From the NCBI RefSeq assembly GCF_001956295.1, contig NZ_MRTD01000016.1:62001-126000 (forward strand): a stretch of DNA of 64,000 bases, written 5' to 3'. A program made the position numbers and the translations under genes. Below are positions 18,392 through 26,990 of this stretch, piece by piece (the first letter of the stretch is position 1; every line of letters starts with the position of its first letter). The notes under the pieces are model-generated. The model worked only from the letters and a program-made list of their open reading frames with translations, had not been told where the DNA came from and made no database searches. This DNA comes from Paenibacillus sp. FSL A5-0031 (GTDB taxonomy: Bacteria > Bacillota > Bacilli > Paenibacillales > Paenibacillaceae).

Positions 18392-20275
18392 CTATGATCC
18401 ATCAACGCGAGTTCGATGAATCCATGCATAATCTTTGTTTGTACTCGGCGTCCATCTTGCATAAAAAATATTCGTATTTCGCTCCATCACCTCCTGGAAC
18501 ATCCTGCTCATCCCTGTATCGTAATGGGCCATTGTCAAAGAACGGTTCTCTACATCAGACATCATGCAATACACCTTATAGCCGTAATGCTTAGCCCGAA
18601 AGCAAATATCCATGTCGTCTTGATACAAAGGCGCGTAGCATTCATCCAAGTATCCATATTGCTCCAAAAATGATTTTCGAATGACGAGCGGTCCGCGCAT
18701 GCAAGCATCCACTTCAAAAACACGATTTTTCAAATTCGGATCTGCTTTCTCATCCTGCCTCCAATACACCTCGTTTGCAGAACATGAGATTTGCCCAGGT
18801 CCGCTAAGCATCGTTCCTCTCGGGTAAAAGTTAACGCCGGATAAGCAGCCGACAATGGCACAACTCGTATTTTTGTCCATAAACTGTACAACCTCGTAAA
18901 AGATATTTTTATCGTAAACATAATTGTCATCCTGCAAAATGACGCAATAAGCACCTGATGATTTTTTTAAGCCGATGTTGTTCGTTTTAATCTCAAAAAT
19001 GTTTGGCGTCGTTTCATAAGCAATACTGTAATCCACTTGAACGGTCTGAAAAAATTGCTTCACCACATATTCGCTTTGATCGTAGCAGCCATCGAAAATA
19101 ATGCGGAGTTCAGCATTTTTATATTCGCTCACAGCACGGTGCAGCTCCGCTATTAGGGGAACAATCGTAGCTTCTTTATTGAAAACAGGCAGCGTAATGC
19201 TTATTTTCGGATATAAATTCCCGTTCAGGCAATCCTTAATCGTCTTATCCAGCACCTGCTTATAAGGAAGGTGATATTCCTTTACATATTCAATCGTCTT
19301 CTTTTTCCAGTACACAATCTCTTGATCGCTCAGCTGAAGCGTGCGCTGCAGCAGCTGTTTTTGCTGCAAATGATCCAATGGGTCGAATACTCCGATGGGT
19401 GAAAAATCGATGCCGGACTGCGCGGTGACAAGCGGTATAGCGCCGTGGATTAGTCCCTGTAAAATCGTAGAATCATATTGGCCTAACGAGGGGTAAACGA
19501 TAAAATCAGTGTTTGAGAGCAGCTCTGCGCTCTGGGCATCATTAAGCTCATCCCTGTGAACAAACAGCTTATCGCCGAGCACAGCTTTTAATTGCAGCAG
19601 CCTATTGTTGAAAAACTTATTTGCAGGCTGCCCCACAACATGCAGCTCCAAATTTTGACTCGCGATATCTGAACTCGAGAAGAGTAGAAAGACGGCTTCA
19701 AAACCATTGTTTAATCCGAGTTTTGGAGCGCTATACGTGTACACTCTTCTTTGCCCCGTTTTTACACTTTCCGAAGATGGCAACGTATTGGGCTGATCTA
19801 AAGCAGCAATCCCGCCTAACAGCATTTTTATTTTCCATTTTGGCAGTCCGCGTTTGATGTAAGAATTGTAGGTTTCAATATTTCCGATTCCGATAATGAA
19901 ATCAGCTAGTTTGATAGACTGTTCCAGCTCGTCAACATTCGGTGCAGCAGTCTCATGGAAAACATCATCTGGCAGGTTATGGCCAGCCTTTAATCTAGTC
20001 GTGCTGTGGTTGATCTCATGTGGGTGCAACCCTGTCGTTATCAATATGCTTTTCTTTATATGGCATAGCCCTTTTATACGCAAGAGATGATAGGGGCCGC
20101 CTACATACAGATCGTAGCTTTGACCTTGCACTATCCTCTCATCAAAAAATGAGGCATTGAACAGCGTTACTGCGCCTATTGGAGCGAGTAAATCATGGAG
20201 CACAGCGGTGAGCTGACCGGCTGCCTTACTGCCCGCAGCTGCCTCAACCGCCTCATAACAAAGCAAAATTCTCAT
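18392..20275 (-). CDS. Two-domain glycosyltransferase: GT4-like N half, GT2 C half
   Basis: 627 residues. The N-terminal half (about 1-355) looks like a GT-B fold: IIGIGNIETYNSYIKRG, then an LHVVGQPANKFF core and YPSLGQYDSTILQGLIHGAIPLV in place of the usual GT4 donor motif. The C-terminal half (about 365-620) is a GT2-type GT-A domain (ISITLPVFNKEATIVPLIAE, VILQDDNYV, YQDDMDICFRA). Fusion of two unlike folds in one chain suggests successive transfers on the same growing glycan. It lies in the rfbF operon, 44 bp after the epimerase gene. Confidence 0.78.
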   Translation of the reverse strand: MRILLCYEAVEAAAGSKAAGQLTAVLHDLLAPIGAVTLFNASFFDERIVQGQSYDLYVGGPYHLLRIKGLCHIKKSILITTGLHPHEINHSTTRLKAGHNLPDDVFHETAAPNVDELEQSIKLADFIIGIGNIETYNSYIKRGLPKWKIKMLLGGIAALDQPNTLPSSESVKTGQRRVYTYSAPKLGLNNGFEAVFLLFSSSDIASQNLELHVVGQPANKFFNNRLLQLKAVLGDKLFVHRDELNDAQSAELLSNTDFIVYPSLGQYDSTILQGLIHGAIPLVTAQSGIDFSPIGVFDPLDHLQQKQLLQRTLQLSDQEIVYWKKKTIEYVKEYHLPYKQVLDKTIKDCLNGNLYPKISITLPVFNKEATIVPLIAELHRAVSEYKNAELRIIFDGCYDQSEYVVKQFFQTVQVDYSIAYETTPNIFEIKTNNIGLKKSSGAYCVILQDDNYVYDKNIFYEVVQFMDKNTSCAIVGCLSGVNFYPRGTMLSGPGQISCSANEVYWRQDEKADPNLKNRVFEVDACMRGPLVIRKSFLEQYGYLDECYAPLYQDDMDICFRAKHYGYKVYCMMSDVENRSLTMAHYDTGMSRMFQEVMERNTNIFYARWTPSTNKDYAWIHRTRVDGS

Positions 20276-20319
20276 CTTTATTTACCCTCCTCATTTTTAG
20301 CAGCAAGCTATTCTCATTC

Positions 20320-21240
20320 CTATTGCTGCTGCTCTATTAATCTTTTAATTCCCTCCTCTAATGTTATTTTTGGCTTCCACTTCGGCACGACTGCCCCCTT
20401 GTTCCATGGAATCATAATTTCTCGCGGATGGTAGGGTCGTCCTCCCCAATTCACCTGTAACGGTACATCCATTATTTTTTCGATAATGCCTGCCAACTCC
20501 TTTAGTGGAATGGGCTGCTGTGAAGATACGGAATAAACCTCGTTCTTAACTGCCCCTTCATTTAGCAGCTGCTGGGCTGCGAGCATATAAGCTTCAACAA
20601 CATCATCAATGTGTACAATATCAATCAGCTGCTCTCCAGGTGACATCGCAAGCGGTTTTTGTTCCTTCCCTGCCTTCAGCAGCAACGAAATGATTTTGGA
20701 TCTCGTATCGTTTGGACCGTAATTATCGAACAGCTCCAGCGTAATTACACGTAACGGCGACGATTCACAATAATAAGCTAAAATATCCGTAAACGCTTGT
20801 TTCGAGGCATCATACAGCGATTTTGGACTATAAAGCTTATTGTCAAAATGCTGCGAGAAGGTTCCCGTATTAATAAAGGCATAAACGTGCTGCGACAACA
20901 TCGCCTCCACTAGCTGCGTACCGAAAATAATATTGCTTGTCAGCATCTCTTCTACCTGTCTTGGCGCATACGTAACTGTGGCGAAGGATGCTAAATGAAT
21001 AACAAGATCGGGCTTAGCAGACTCGACAATTGCGAACATACTGTCAATCGTTCCATCATGCCGATGTATGGTGATAGCACCCTGGACATCCCCCAGTTGC
21101 TTAAGGCTCGAATCATTTCTAGCGATAATGTGCACCTTCCCCCCTTCCGCCAAAAGCTTTCGAACGAGGTGTGAGCCAATAAAACCCGTGGCTCCGGTGA
21201 CTAAAGCGGTTAAGGCTGCATGGGAATTTCTATCTATCAT
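20320..21240 (-). CDS. NAD-dependent epimerase/reductase, probable CDP-4-keto-6-deoxyhexose reductase
   Basis: 306 residues of the extended SDR family: VTGATGFIGSHLVRKLL at the start and the catalytic pair in SLYDASKQAFTDIL. It follows rfbF and rfbG directly, as the reductases of the CDP-abequose/paratose type do, so it most likely reduces or epimerises CDP-4-keto-6-deoxyglucose to the final CDP-6-deoxyhexose. Which sugar (abequose, paratose, tyvelose or another) cannot be decided. The start is supported by a GAGGGGGG stretch. Confidence 0.78.
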   Translation of the reverse strand: MIDRNSHAALTALVTGATGFIGSHLVRKLLAEGGKVHIIARNDSSLKQLGDVQGAITIHRHDGTIDSMFAIVESAKPDLVIHLASFATVTYAPRQVEEMLTSNIIFGTQLVEAMLSQHVYAFINTGTFSQHFDNKLYSPKSLYDASKQAFTDILAYYCESSPLRVITLELFDNYGPNDTRSKIISLLLKAGKEQKPLAMSPGEQLIDIVHIDDVVEAYMLAAQQLLNEGAVKNEVYSVSSQQPIPLKELAGIIEKIMDVPLQVNWGGRPYHPREIMIPWNKGAVVPKWKPKITLEEGIKRLIEQQQ

Positions 21241-21254
21241 TGATGTCCCCCCCC

Positions 21255-22340
21255 TCAGCTTGTTTTCCCGGCATATTCATGCCATTGCTTCAAACAAACC
21301 TGCCGAACATCTTCGTTGCCTTGATAGGCAAGCGTCCACTCAACGACCTTATCCAGAGCCTGATCAAGGCTCCATCTTGGTTTCCAGCCTAAGCGCCGCT
21401 CTGCCTTCGAACAGTCCAGCTTCAGCTCATGGGCTTCATGCGGGTGCTTGCCTGTATCCGTTTGCACCACTACGCCGCCCCATTTCGCACCAAGTTGTTC
21501 TACAACCAGGCCTACCGGCCTTGCATCCTCATCGCGAGGCCCGAAATTCCAGCCTTCCGCATACTCTGATCCGTTCGTATAAAGTTTCTCTGCAAGCAGC
21601 AAATATCCGCTTAAAGGTTCAAGTACATGCTGCCAAGGCCTTATCGCATGAGGGTTTCTAATGCTTACCGCACTGCCGTCCATGAAGGCACGAACCATAT
21701 CTGGAACTAATCGATTCTGAGCGAAGTCTCCGCCCCCGATGACATTGCCCGCTCTTGCCGTTGCAATGCCGACACCGTGAACCTTCTCATCCTTGCTATG
21801 AAAGAAGGAATTGCGATAAGAGGCTGTAACAAGCTCCGAGCAAGCTTTACTGTTTGAATATGGATCATAACCGCCCAGCCTATCGCTCTCCCTGTAGCCC
21901 CATGCCCATTCTTTATTTTCATACACTTTATCTGTCGTTACATTAACAACCGCCTTAATGCCCGCTCCACTCTCCACAGCAAGCTTTACCGCATCAAGAA
22001 GATTAACCGTACCCATGACGTTGACTTCAAAAGTATAAGCAGGCGTTTCGTAGGAGGGCTTAACCAGAGCTTGAGCTGCCATATGAATAACGATATCAGG
22101 CTCAGCAGCTAACAAAACCTTGCTCAGCCTTGCTGAATCTCTAATATCGCCGGTAACGGATTGAATCATCGCATCGATATTGCAAAGCTCATATAAATTA
22201 GGCTGCTGCGGCGGCGCTAACGCATAACCAGTCACCTTGGCGCCCATCGCTGCCAGCCACAAGCAAAGCCAGCTGCCTTTAAAGCCGGTGTGTCCAGTAA
22301 TGAACACTTTTTTATTACGCCAAAAGCTTGGATTCATCAT
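21255..22340 (-). CDS. rfbG: CDP-glucose 4,6-dehydratase
   Basis: 361 residues. FWRNKKVFITGHTGFKGSWLCLWL is the hallmark N terminus of RfbG (shown here as FITGHTGFKGSWL), and VVNVTTDKVYENKEW plus YDPYSNSKACSELV give the active-site regions. It removes water from CDP-glucose to give CDP-4-keto-6-deoxyglucose. The start at 22340 has AAAGGAG at proper spacing; a GTG two codons earlier lies within that binding site. It begins ten bases after rfbF. Confidence 0.94.
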   Translation of the reverse strand: MMNPSFWRNKKVFITGHTGFKGSWLCLWLAAMGAKVTGYALAPPQQPNLYELCNIDAMIQSVTGDIRDSARLSKVLLAAEPDIVIHMAAQALVKPSYETPAYTFEVNVMGTVNLLDAVKLAVESGAGIKAVVNVTTDKVYENKEWAWGYRESDRLGGYDPYSNSKACSELVTASYRNSFFHSKDEKVHGVGIATARAGNVIGGGDFAQNRLVPDMVRAFMDGSAVSIRNPHAIRPWQHVLEPLSGYLLLAEKLYTNGSEYAEGWNFGPRDEDARPVGLVVEQLGAKWGGVVVQTDTGKHPHEAHELKLDCSKAERRLGWKPRWSLDQALDKVVEWTLAYQGNEDVRQVCLKQWHEYAGKTS

Positions 22341-22350
22341 GGACACTCCT

Positions 22351-23142
22351 TTATTTTTTCCATAGCGCTTTTCCTGATTTCCATAAATCTTCTAAATAGT
22401 TTTTATCTCTAAGCGTATCCATCGGCTGAAAGAACCCCTCATGCTTATAAGCCATAAGCTGTCCATCATTAGCTATCTTCTGCATGCAGTCCATCTCTAG
22501 ATTTGTATGATCGCCTTCAATATAATCAAGCAGCTGCGGTTCCATTACGAAAAAACCTGAATTAATCCAGCTCCCGTCGCCTTTCGGTTTCTCCATAAAA
22601 TCAATGACCTTATTGCTGTCCTTTATATCGAGAGCGCCAAATCTGCCGCTTGGCTGCGTAGCCGTTACTGTAGCCAGCTTGTTATGAGAGCAGTGAAAAG
22701 CTGTCAGCTTGCCAATATCGATGTCCGAAACCCCGTCGCCGTATGTCAGCATAAAAGTCTTGTTTCCTAAATACGGCTGAACTCGTTTTAGCCTGCCGCC
22801 CGTCATCGTTTCTTTGCCGGTGTCGACCAACGTGATTTTCCACGGTTCAATGGAAGATTCATGAATTGTCATTTCGTTTCGATTCGATAAATCAAAGGTC
22901 ACATCCGAGTGATGCAAAAAATAATGATAGAAATATTCTTTGATGAAATAACCTTTGTAGCCCAAACAAATCACAAAATTCGTAAAGCCGTAATGCGCAT
23001 AGGTTTGCATGATATGCCATAAGATTGGCTTATCCCCAATGTCGATCATCGGTTTTGGCTTCATGAGCGACTCCTCGCTTATTCTAGTGCCGAACCCGCC
23101 TGCTAGAATGACCACTTTCGTATTTTTATCTATCGTCCGCAT
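22351..23142 (-). CDS. rfbF: Glucose-1-phosphate cytidylyltransferase
   Basis: 263 residues from the ATG at 23142 (GAGAGGA upstream). The nucleotidyltransferase signature is VVILAGGFGTRISEES followed by KPKPMIDIGDKPILWHIM, typical of RfbF, and LTYGDGVSD holds the metal-binding aspartate. It makes CDP-glucose from CTP and glucose-1-phosphate. It is the first gene of an operon of seven genes that ends at the terminator near 14968. Confidence 0.95.
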   Translation of the reverse strand: MRTIDKNTKVVILAGGFGTRISEESLMKPKPMIDIGDKPILWHIMQTYAHYGFTNFVICLGYKGYFIKEYFYHYFLHHSDVTFDLSNRNEMTIHESSIEPWKITLVDTGKETMTGGRLKRVQPYLGNKTFMLTYGDGVSDIDIGKLTAFHCSHNKLATVTATQPSGRFGALDIKDSNKVIDFMEKPKGDGSWINSGFFVMEPQLLDYIEGDHTNLEMDCMQKIANDGQLMAYKHEGFFQPMDTLRDKNYLEDLWKSGKALWKK

Positions 23143-23297
23143 AGAAACATCCTCTCTTTCTCTCAAATATACTTTGCCATCTTCCTATGTTTATTCATTC
23201 GATAGTTTGTTGTTCTGATGAATACCCAGTCTGTGAAAATTTAATAGATGCGATCAAGCAATGGAATACAGGCGCTCCATGACTATCAATTGCCCGT

Positions 23298-23324
23298 ACC
23301 ATGCCAAATTATCGACATAGAATA
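23298..23324 (+). promoter_or_regulatory. Sigma-K-type promoter of the basic-leader glycosyltransferase at 23364
   Basis: AC (23298-23299), exactly 16 bases, then CATAGAATA (23316-23324). All eight consensus positions match. The start codon lies 40 bp downstream. Confidence 0.7.
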
Positions 23325-23363
23325 CATTGAACGAGGTTTCTTGAAAATAAGGAGGTATAACGT

Positions 23364-24443
23364 TTGTCTCAAACCGTTGTCAAACGAAAACCAGCTGCGA
23401 ATAAGCGGATGAAACGACAAAGTAAAAAAACAAATCGTACGTCCGCAAATACGCGTCGCAGAGCTTCTCGCAAGGGAAAGAAGCTGCTGCGGTCAAATCG
23501 AATAAACAAACGAGCAAGAGGATGGAAGCGCGGCATCCTCGCCCGTAAAGCACCAGCTGCTCCAATAGCTCCTACTGCTCCTGCCTCTTCTCTTGTTGAA
23601 CAACCAAGCGACGGAGGGGCAGCGCCTATTTTAATACCGTTGACGGGTATTATTTTCAGCAAGGATCGAGCCCTCCAGCTGGATGCAGCACTGCGATCGC
23701 TTTATTTGCATGCCCTCGATATTTCCAATTTTCACATGAGGGTCCTTTACAAGACATCGAGCGATTTTTATGAATCACAATATGAACGACTCAAAAACGA
23801 ATACCCGATGGTGCAATTTATTAAAGAGGAGCAATTCAAAGAGCAGGTTATCGCTTCGATGGAACCCTATGCCTATGTTCTATTCATCGTGGATGATTGC
23901 ATGTTCGTTCGCGATTTCACGTTGCAGTCCGTCATGAACACATTAGCTGCACACAACGATTTGATTGGCTTTTCCTTAAGACTGGGACCAAACATCCGTT
24001 ACTGCTATACGATGAGTGCCGAACAGTCTATTCCATGGCACCACATTATCGAGTATGGCTATCGCAAGTTTGACTGGACATCGGCGCAGTATGAATTCGG
24101 TTATCCGATTGAAGTTTCCAGCTCGGTATACCGCACAACTAATCTTCTTCCGCATCTGAAAAACTTGGATTTCTCTAACCCCAATACACTTGAAGGATGT
24201 ATGGCAGGACGTGCGCAGGAGCTGTCTGAGGGACGCCAATTTCTAGCATGCAGCGAAGTATCCTTAGCGTTTTGCAACCCGCTCAACGTCGTTCAGAATG
24301 TGTATGACAACCGCGCAGGAAGCAATAAGGAAAACTCGCCGCAAGAGCTTGCTTTGTTATTTGAGAACGGTGATCGTATAAACGTAAACAAATATGCGAA
24401 CTACATCCCAGCCGCATGCCACGAGCAGGTAGACATCTTTTAA
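23364..24443 (+). CDS. Putative GT-A glycosyltransferase with Lys/Arg-rich leader
   Basis: 359 residues from a TTG start with GGAGG eight bases upstream. The first 70 residues are very basic (VKRKPAANKRMKRQSKK, then RRRASRKGKK), followed by an Ala/Pro linker and a globular domain from about residue 92. ILIPLTGIIFSKDRALQLDAAL and YVLFIVDDCMF resemble the donor-binding core of GT2-like enzymes, the second being a degenerate DxD. I do not recognise a named family. The basic leader groups it with the other enzymes of the locus, though it has only one G-W-K-R-G tetrad. Confidence 0.7.
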   Translation: MSQTVVKRKPAANKRMKRQSKKTNRTSANTRRRASRKGKKLLRSNRINKRARGWKRGILARKAPAAPIAPTAPASSLVEQPSDGGAAPILIPLTGIIFSKDRALQLDAALRSLYLHALDISNFHMRVLYKTSSDFYESQYERLKNEYPMVQFIKEEQFKEQVIASMEPYAYVLFIVDDCMFVRDFTLQSVMNTLAAHNDLIGFSLRLGPNIRYCYTMSAEQSIPWHHIIEYGYRKFDWTSAQYEFGYPIEVSSSVYRTTNLLPHLKNLDFSNPNTLEGCMAGRAQELSEGRQFLACSEVSLAFCNPLNVVQNVYDNRAGSNKENSPQELALLFENGDRINVNKYANYIPAACHEQVDIF

Positions 24444-24469
24444 TAGCTGCTCCTGTCATTCATCCACAC

Positions 24470-24517
24470 AAAAAAACGTAAGCAGCTCGGAAAAACCCGA
24501 ACGCTTACGTTTTTTTA
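24470..24517. terminator. Bidirectional terminator
   Basis: ACGTAAGC pairs with GCTTACGT, flanked by A7 and T7 runs. It lies between two convergent glycosyltransferase genes. Confidence 0.9.
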
Positions 24518-24522
24518 TGCCG

Positions 24523-25602
24523 CTAGCTTCTCAAAAAGCTATGGCCGCCGAAGTTGTTTTTATCGCGAATTAATATTTTCATTGGAAACGGAAGCTGCTG
24601 GCCCTCCACGTAACCATAGGATGGATTCATCACTTTAGGAGATTTGTCGATTAAATATTTATTTAAATGAGATTCGTCATGCCAAACGGCATTGATCCCA
24701 TTATTCATATCTGTTCTAATATTTTCATCCAGAACACGAATAAGATTCGTATAGTGCTCCGTTCGGCCGCCGTTCAACCCACCCATATAGTAGTAGCTTC
24801 CTTCGCCCTCTGGAATATAGGCTAAGCTTTGTTGATTTTTCTCATAATCAAGCTCGTGGCGCGCTTTATTGTAGAAGCCTGGATGTTGAACCGCAACGAT
24901 GCCCTCATGCATCGGCAATATTTCTTCTCTTACGACATCAACGAATTGCATATTGGCATTAAAGAAAAATACGAAATCACATTCCTGCTGCAGCTGATGC
25001 AATACGTTTCTAAACATCGCATATCGCAGCAGCGTATTGCCCGGCCATCCAAGATTATCCTGAGGAATCTTCAAAATGTTTGATCTCTCTTCATCAACGA
25101 TGTGATCGGCATCTGTGAATACATAATAGTTTTTCTGGTAGCCCGGCAAGAAATAAGCTTCGGCGCTCCGATAGAAGTTTTCCCAGAATATACTGTATTT
25201 CCCTGTGCATATATAAAGAATCCCGATTCGAGATCCGGCTACGCTCGCAATTTCCGCTTCACTCGGCATTTGTGTAGTCAGATAAGGCGATGCATTTGCG
25301 CTATCTGGCTGTGCTTGCGAGAGGACAGCACCTTGATTGGTCATATAAGACTCTTGATGCGCATCCTCAAAACCTTTCGAATGCCCTTCTCTATACCCTT
25401 GCTCATAACCCGTGTGAAACGGACCGCTTCTTTTTCTCCCTCTTGCACCGCTCCTCAAGCCCTTTTTTAATGTTTTACCGCGCCGTTTCCCCTTTTTGAC
25501 ACCATACTTGTTTTTGCGGCTGCTTAATTTCCCGCCGGTTTTCAACGTTTTTTTTACGCTCGTTTTTTTAATGGCTGTACTTTTTTTTCGTTTCGTCAGC
25601 AT
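24523..25602 (-). CDS. GT6-family (ABO-type) glycosyltransferase with basic leader and G-aromatic tetrads
   Basis: 359 residues. Residues about 1-60 are Lys/Arg-rich; GYEQGYREGHSKGFEDA follows (four G-x-x-x tetrads); the catalytic domain starts near 125 (IGILYICTGKYSIFWENF). The GT6 family of histo-blood-group transferases is recognisable from NYYVFTDADHI and WHDESHLNKYLID. The metal-binding DxD is replaced by FFFNANMQF, an NxN form known from bacterial GT6 enzymes that work without metal. It should add alpha-linked galactose or N-acetylgalactosamine. Strong ribosome binding site; last gene of a four-gene operon. Confidence 0.85.
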   Translation of the reverse strand: MLTKRKKSTAIKKTSVKKTLKTGGKLSSRKNKYGVKKGKRRGKTLKKGLRSGARGRKRSGPFHTGYEQGYREGHSKGFEDAHQESYMTNQGAVLSQAQPDSANASPYLTTQMPSEAEIASVAGSRIGILYICTGKYSIFWENFYRSAEAYFLPGYQKNYYVFTDADHIVDEERSNILKIPQDNLGWPGNTLLRYAMFRNVLHQLQQECDFVFFFNANMQFVDVVREEILPMHEGIVAVQHPGFYNKARHELDYEKNQQSLAYIPEGEGSYYYMGGLNGGRTEHYTNLIRVLDENIRTDMNNGINAVWHDESHLNKYLIDKSPKVMNPSYGYVEGQQLPFPMKILIRDKNNFGGHSFLRS

Positions 25603-25626
25603 GCTACCGTCCTCCTAAACTTGAAA

Positions 25627-26958
25627 TTATATATTATTAGCCTTAATGATCGGAGGAGCTATAATAGGGAAGCCTTCCGAATACTGGTTTTTGTCGGCCT
25701 GCGTTAAAGGACGAACATAACGCTGCTCCAGTCCCCATGCCTTATAAGCATATTTTGTCGTCATCCGGTGCAGCTTGCCCTGTATAATCTGGTACATTTC
25801 GCCGTCCTGCGTTTTCACTAAACTGCCTTCAGCGAAACTGGTTGTGAGCGCCGATAATGCAGCTATTCTCTGCTGCAGCACTGCAATCGAAATGTCCCCT
25901 CCTATCGGCCAGTTCCATAAATCAAGCTGCGGCAATCTTACTGCATCCACATGCATTAAGTCTGAAGACCGCACGATATATCGATATCCATTTTCTACCC
26001 AATACACATTCGAATCGGTTCCTTTAACAACGATATGGCTAGGGTAAAAGTTTGTTCCTTTTCTCTTTTCATTAGGGGATGCCGAGTTCATTACCGACTC
26101 CAGCCTGCTGATCTGATCCCAGTCGCCCCATTTTTCACGAAAAAAAGCGTTATTAAGCAAGGAAGCGTCCAGAAACGAACGCATCGTCACACTGCCATAA
26201 TGATGAATGAATGTATCCTCCGCAATGACTAGATCCAGACCAAGCAATTGTATCCGAAGATAAAAGTCTACATCCTCGCAGGTCCCAATGACATATCCCT
26301 CATCCATATACCCGACTCTCTGAAGCACCTCTCTGGATAACAGCAAGCAAAAGCCCATTATGGCATTCGTTTTTCTCCATCGTACTGGGTTAATATGATT
26401 GTAATTTTGGGCAAACTGCTGCATTTCTTTCATGTTTTTGTAGCTGACATCAATCTTTTGATCATTCGACAAATAATTGGTTACCGGACCAACAAGACCA
26501 ATCGACGGGCTGCTGTTCAAGCACGACAATAAATTCGACAGCCAGTTTTTCGTCACGATCGTATCATTGTTAAGAATGAGAATCGACGTACCTTTTGCCA
26601 TCATCAGACCTTGATTGACGCCGCCGGAAAAACCTAAGTTCTCTTGAAAAATTTTATAGCGCAATCGCCCTGCTTGCGACTTCAAATAGGGAGCCGTTCC
26701 ATCTGTTGAGCCATTATCAATAATGATGATTTCGTAAGACTGCGGCGTATATTTATGAATGCTTTCTATGCAATTTCGTAAATAGTTCAACTGGTTGTAG
26801 GTTGGAATAATAATGCTTGTGCCTTCAAAAGGCTGCTGATAGCTTGCTGCTCCACTCGCCCTGCCATCCCGATAACCAGCCGCATAGCTCGCTTGAAAGT
26901 TGGTTCGCTTTATTTTACGGACTGCTTTTATACGCCTGCGCGGATATCGCTTGCGCAT
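25627..26958 (-). CDS. GT2 glycosyltransferase with basic leader, G-aromatic tetrads and C-terminal repeat domain
   Basis: 443 residues. The leader MRKRYPRRRIKAVRKIKR is followed by YAAGYRDGRASG, then a GT2 domain (SIIIPTYNQLNYLRNCI, IIDNGSTDGT, LILNNDTIVT, CEDVDFYLRI). The last 150 residues form a separate domain with two related units, VVKGTDSNVYWVENGYRY and LVKTQDGEMYQIIQGKLHR. The gene at 38803-40191 has the same architecture. This looks like an enzyme with a carbohydrate- or surface-binding tail. GGGAGGTGA precedes the ATG; gaps to its operon neighbours are 24 and 32 bp. Confidence 0.85.
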   Translation of the reverse strand: MRKRYPRRRIKAVRKIKRTNFQASYAAGYRDGRASGAASYQQPFEGTSIIIPTYNQLNYLRNCIESIHKYTPQSYEIIIIDNGSTDGTAPYLKSQAGRLRYKIFQENLGFSGGVNQGLMMAKGTSILILNNDTIVTKNWLSNLLSCLNSSPSIGLVGPVTNYLSNDQKIDVSYKNMKEMQQFAQNYNHINPVRWRKTNAIMGFCLLLSREVLQRVGYMDEGYVIGTCEDVDFYLRIQLLGLDLVIAEDTFIHHYGSVTMRSFLDASLLNNAFFREKWGDWDQISRLESVMNSASPNEKRKGTNFYPSHIVVKGTDSNVYWVENGYRYIVRSSDLMHVDAVRLPQLDLWNWPIGGDISIAVLQQRIAALSALTTSFAEGSLVKTQDGEMYQIIQGKLHRMTTKYAYKAWGLEQRYVRPLTQADKNQYSEGFPIIAPPIIKANNI

Positions 26959-26990
26959 CTCGATTCACCTCCCACGCTCTTGTTTAGCTA

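Noticed and set aside
21068..21661. 197-codon plus-strand frame
   Set aside because: Antisense to rfbG and the epimerase gene, which have clear motifs.
23143..23363. Sigma-K promoter for rfbF on the minus strand
   Set aside because: The best candidate CATAGGAAG breaks the consensus at both final positions; only the plus-strand site here is convincing.
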